Shown here piece after piece: positions 5,483 to 6,753 of a stretch of 6,753 nucleotides of DNA. Position numbers and translations under genes: made by a program. This DNA comes from JBHPGW01 sp042569785 (GTDB lineage: Bacteria > Planctomycetota > Phycisphaerae > Sedimentisphaerales > Anaerobacaceae). The notes beneath the pieces are model-generated. The model searched no databases, was not told where the DNA came from, and saw nothing but the letters and a program-made list of their open reading frames with translations. The stretch covers positions 1 through 6,753 of the forward strand of contig JBHPGW010000107.1 in the NCBI GenBank assembly GCA_042569785.1. The letters run 5' to 3'. The stretch's first letter is position 1, and each line of letters begins with the position of its first letter.

Positions 5483-6550
5483 ATGGCGGAGAAACCGGCA
5501 GCAGAAAGAACTGAACAGCCAACAGCAAAACGGCTGCGGAAGACTCGTGAGAAAGGTCAGGTGGCTCAGAGTCAGGAGTTGCCGGCAGTAATGTCGGTAG
5601 TGGTTCTTGTGCTGGTTCTTGCAATTTCGGCGCCGAGCCTGCTGCAATGGTTTTCCGTACAAATGAAGCATGGAATGTCGGGTGATACGAATGTTTTCGC
5701 AAGCAGCAGAACATTTGTAAGTTTTCTCAATACAAAAATAGTCAGTTCAATGTTTATTCTGTTTCCGATCCTGGGGGCACTTTTTGCTGGTTCTGTGGTC
5801 TCGTGTATTGTAGTAGGAGGTCTTAATTTTGCACCGCAGGCATTGAAGCCGAAACTAAGCGCGATAGATCCTGTAAAAGGTTTCGGCAAGTTGTTTAATG
5901 TCAAGACTTTGGTGAAGCTTGGTATTTCGATCGCGAAACTGATCTTTGTTACAATTATCGTGTGGTTTTATCTCAAGGACAGGATCGATGCGATCGCCTG
6001 TATCCGCTGGGCGTGGTCGGCGGAAATACTGATCGCTATTTCCAAATTGATATTGGGTATGCTGATACGTGTCAGTATAGCGTTGTTTGCCATAGCTGCG
6101 GCTGATGTTATTTTTCAAAAGTGGAAACACATGCAGGAACTGAAGATGACCAAGCAGGAAGTGAAACAGGAGCGCAAGGAGACGGACGGTTCGCCGGAAG
6201 TGAAGTCTCGTATAAGAAGTCTTCAGATAGCAATGGCTAATAAGCGAATGCTTCAGGAAGTCCCCAAGGCTAATGTTGTACTTGTCAATCCGACGCATTA
6301 CGCGGTAGCTCTGCAATATGACGCTAAGACGATGGATGCACCGATCATGGTTGCCAAAGGTGCCGACCATATGGCCGAAAAGATAAGAGAAGTTGCGCGT
6401 GCTTACGGTGTGCCTATAGTTCGCAGGCCGGAACTTGCAAGATCGATCTACTCAACGGTTAAGCCGGGCGGCGCTATACCGGATACTCTGTATGTGGCAG
6501 TAGCTGAAGTTATGGCGATGATCTATCGTCTTCGCCATAGTAAGAAATAG
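5483..6550 (+). CDS. flhB: Flagellar export apparatus protein FlhB (substrate-specificity switch)
   Basis: FlhB wraps the FliPQR gate in the inner membrane and switches export from rod/hook to filament substrates after self-cleavage. The 355-residue product starts with a polar segment (ERTEQPTAKRLRKTREKGQVAQSQELP, residues 8-34) that matches the family's cytoplasmic N-terminus. Four membrane segments follow (about 36-56, 88-113, 144-164, 182-211), then the linker with KMTKQEVKQERKETDGSPEVKSRIR (221-245). The autocleavage motif N269-P270-T271-H272 is intact, at the same numbering as in Salmonella FlhB. The C-terminal domain (270-355) includes VAKGADHMAEKIREVAR and GVPIVRRPELARSIY. No tail extension is present, so it looks like a fully functional flagellar FlhB. 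The gene lies 37 bp after fliR and is the last clear gene in the window. Confidence 0.97.
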   Translation: MAEKPAAERTEQPTAKRLRKTREKGQVAQSQELPAVMSVVVLVLVLAISAPSLLQWFSVQMKHGMSGDTNVFASSRTFVSFLNTKIVSSMFILFPILGALFAGSVVSCIVVGGLNFAPQALKPKLSAIDPVKGFGKLFNVKTLVKLGISIAKLIFVTIIVWFYLKDRIDAIACIRWAWSAEILIAISKLILGMLIRVSIALFAIAAADVIFQKWKHMQELKMTKQEVKQERKETDGSPEVKSRIRSLQIAMANKRMLQEVPKANVVLVNPTHYAVALQYDAKTMDAPIMVAKGADHMAEKIREVARAYGVPIVRRPELARSIYSTVKPGGAIPDTLYVAVAEVMAMIYRLRHSKK

Positions 6551-6753
6551 AAAGAACGATTAAAAGTTAAAAAGCAAAGTTTTGGAGCCGCTTCGCGAGT
6601 TGATTTAAAAAAGAATTATTAACCCGGATTTCCCAAATAAAACCGTGCAAAAAGGTGAGAATTTAATAGTATAGGACCTATGGATGCTGTTTAGAGCGAT
6701 TTAATTTTTCGTGTTCGCTTTATGCCTGTTGCGGCTTCGGCTGTCGGCATCAG
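6551..6753. other. AT-rich stretch after flhB with no assignable gene
   Basis: No clear gene or strong terminator is visible in these 203 bases. An open frame begins at ATG 6722 (MPVAASAVGI) and runs off the window, with no Shine-Dalgarno before it. A minus-strand frame ending at 6691 also enters from the right edge. TATAGGACCTATGG (6670-6683) looks like a Shine-Dalgarno and start, but that frame stops after four codons (MDAV). flhA often follows flhB, yet neither edge frame is long enough to recognise as FlhA. Confidence 0.5.

Noticed and set aside
5855..6370. Minus-strand open frame of 171 codons opposite flhB
   Set aside because: It lies wholly within flhB, whose NPTH motif and family residues confirm the plus strand; no recognisable protein.
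6680..6694. ATG 6680 preceded by AGGA as a gene start
   Set aside because: The frame stops after four codons (MDAV); the AGGA belongs to a short ATAGG-A-CCTAT palindrome.
6722..6753. Partial flhA start at ATG 6722
   Set aside because: Only ten codons are visible, there is no Shine-Dalgarno, and nothing in them identifies FlhA; kept only as a note in the 3' stretch.

Overview
The window suggests an uncultured Planctomycetota bacterium of the Phycisphaerae/Sedimentisphaerales type. This is inferred from the style of the large secreted protein at the left end. It is modular: signal peptide, FGE-sulfatase-like fold, PKD, RCC1-type propeller, PKD, a 'VDIKPGxCPNP' domain, and a C-terminal single dockerin-like calcium loop ending in 'NWLQ'. 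Tails and modules of this kind are common in that group. There are no rRNA or tRNA genes, and I cannot run a taxonomic search, so the assignment stays tentative.

Layout: (1) 10-2748, one long gene for the secreted modular protein, with a strong Shine-Dalgarno at the window edge. (2) 2749-3081, an intergenic stretch of about 330 bp. It holds a rho-independent terminator (2823-2853), a REP-like palindrome with a 13-bp direct repeat (2888-2942), and a TAAA-N15-GCTGATAT element (3010-3036) that resembles a sigma-28/FliA (SigD) flagellar promoter. (3) 3082-6550, five co-directional flagellar export genes in the order fliO-fliP-fliQ-fliR-flhB, with gaps of 8 to 49 bp. (4) 6551-6753, an AT-rich tail with no convincing gene. 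flhA would be a common next gene, but nothing recognisable as FlhA is visible before the window ends.

The five flagellar genes encode the membrane core of the flagellar type III export apparatus. FliP, FliQ and FliR form the export gate complex, FliO helps FliP assemble, and FlhB wraps the gate and switches substrate specificity after cleaving itself at an intact N269-P270-T271-H272 site. All five look complete and functional. The secreted protein lies upstream of a terminator and has no evident functional tie to the flagellum.

I do not see an undescribed defence, mobile or RNA system here. The parts that merit a second look are the putative sigma-28-type promoter placed in front of early-class export genes, the seven short and nearly identical RCC1-like repeats inside a chimeric secreted protein whose FGE-like domain lacks the catalytic cysteines, and the REP-like intergenic element.
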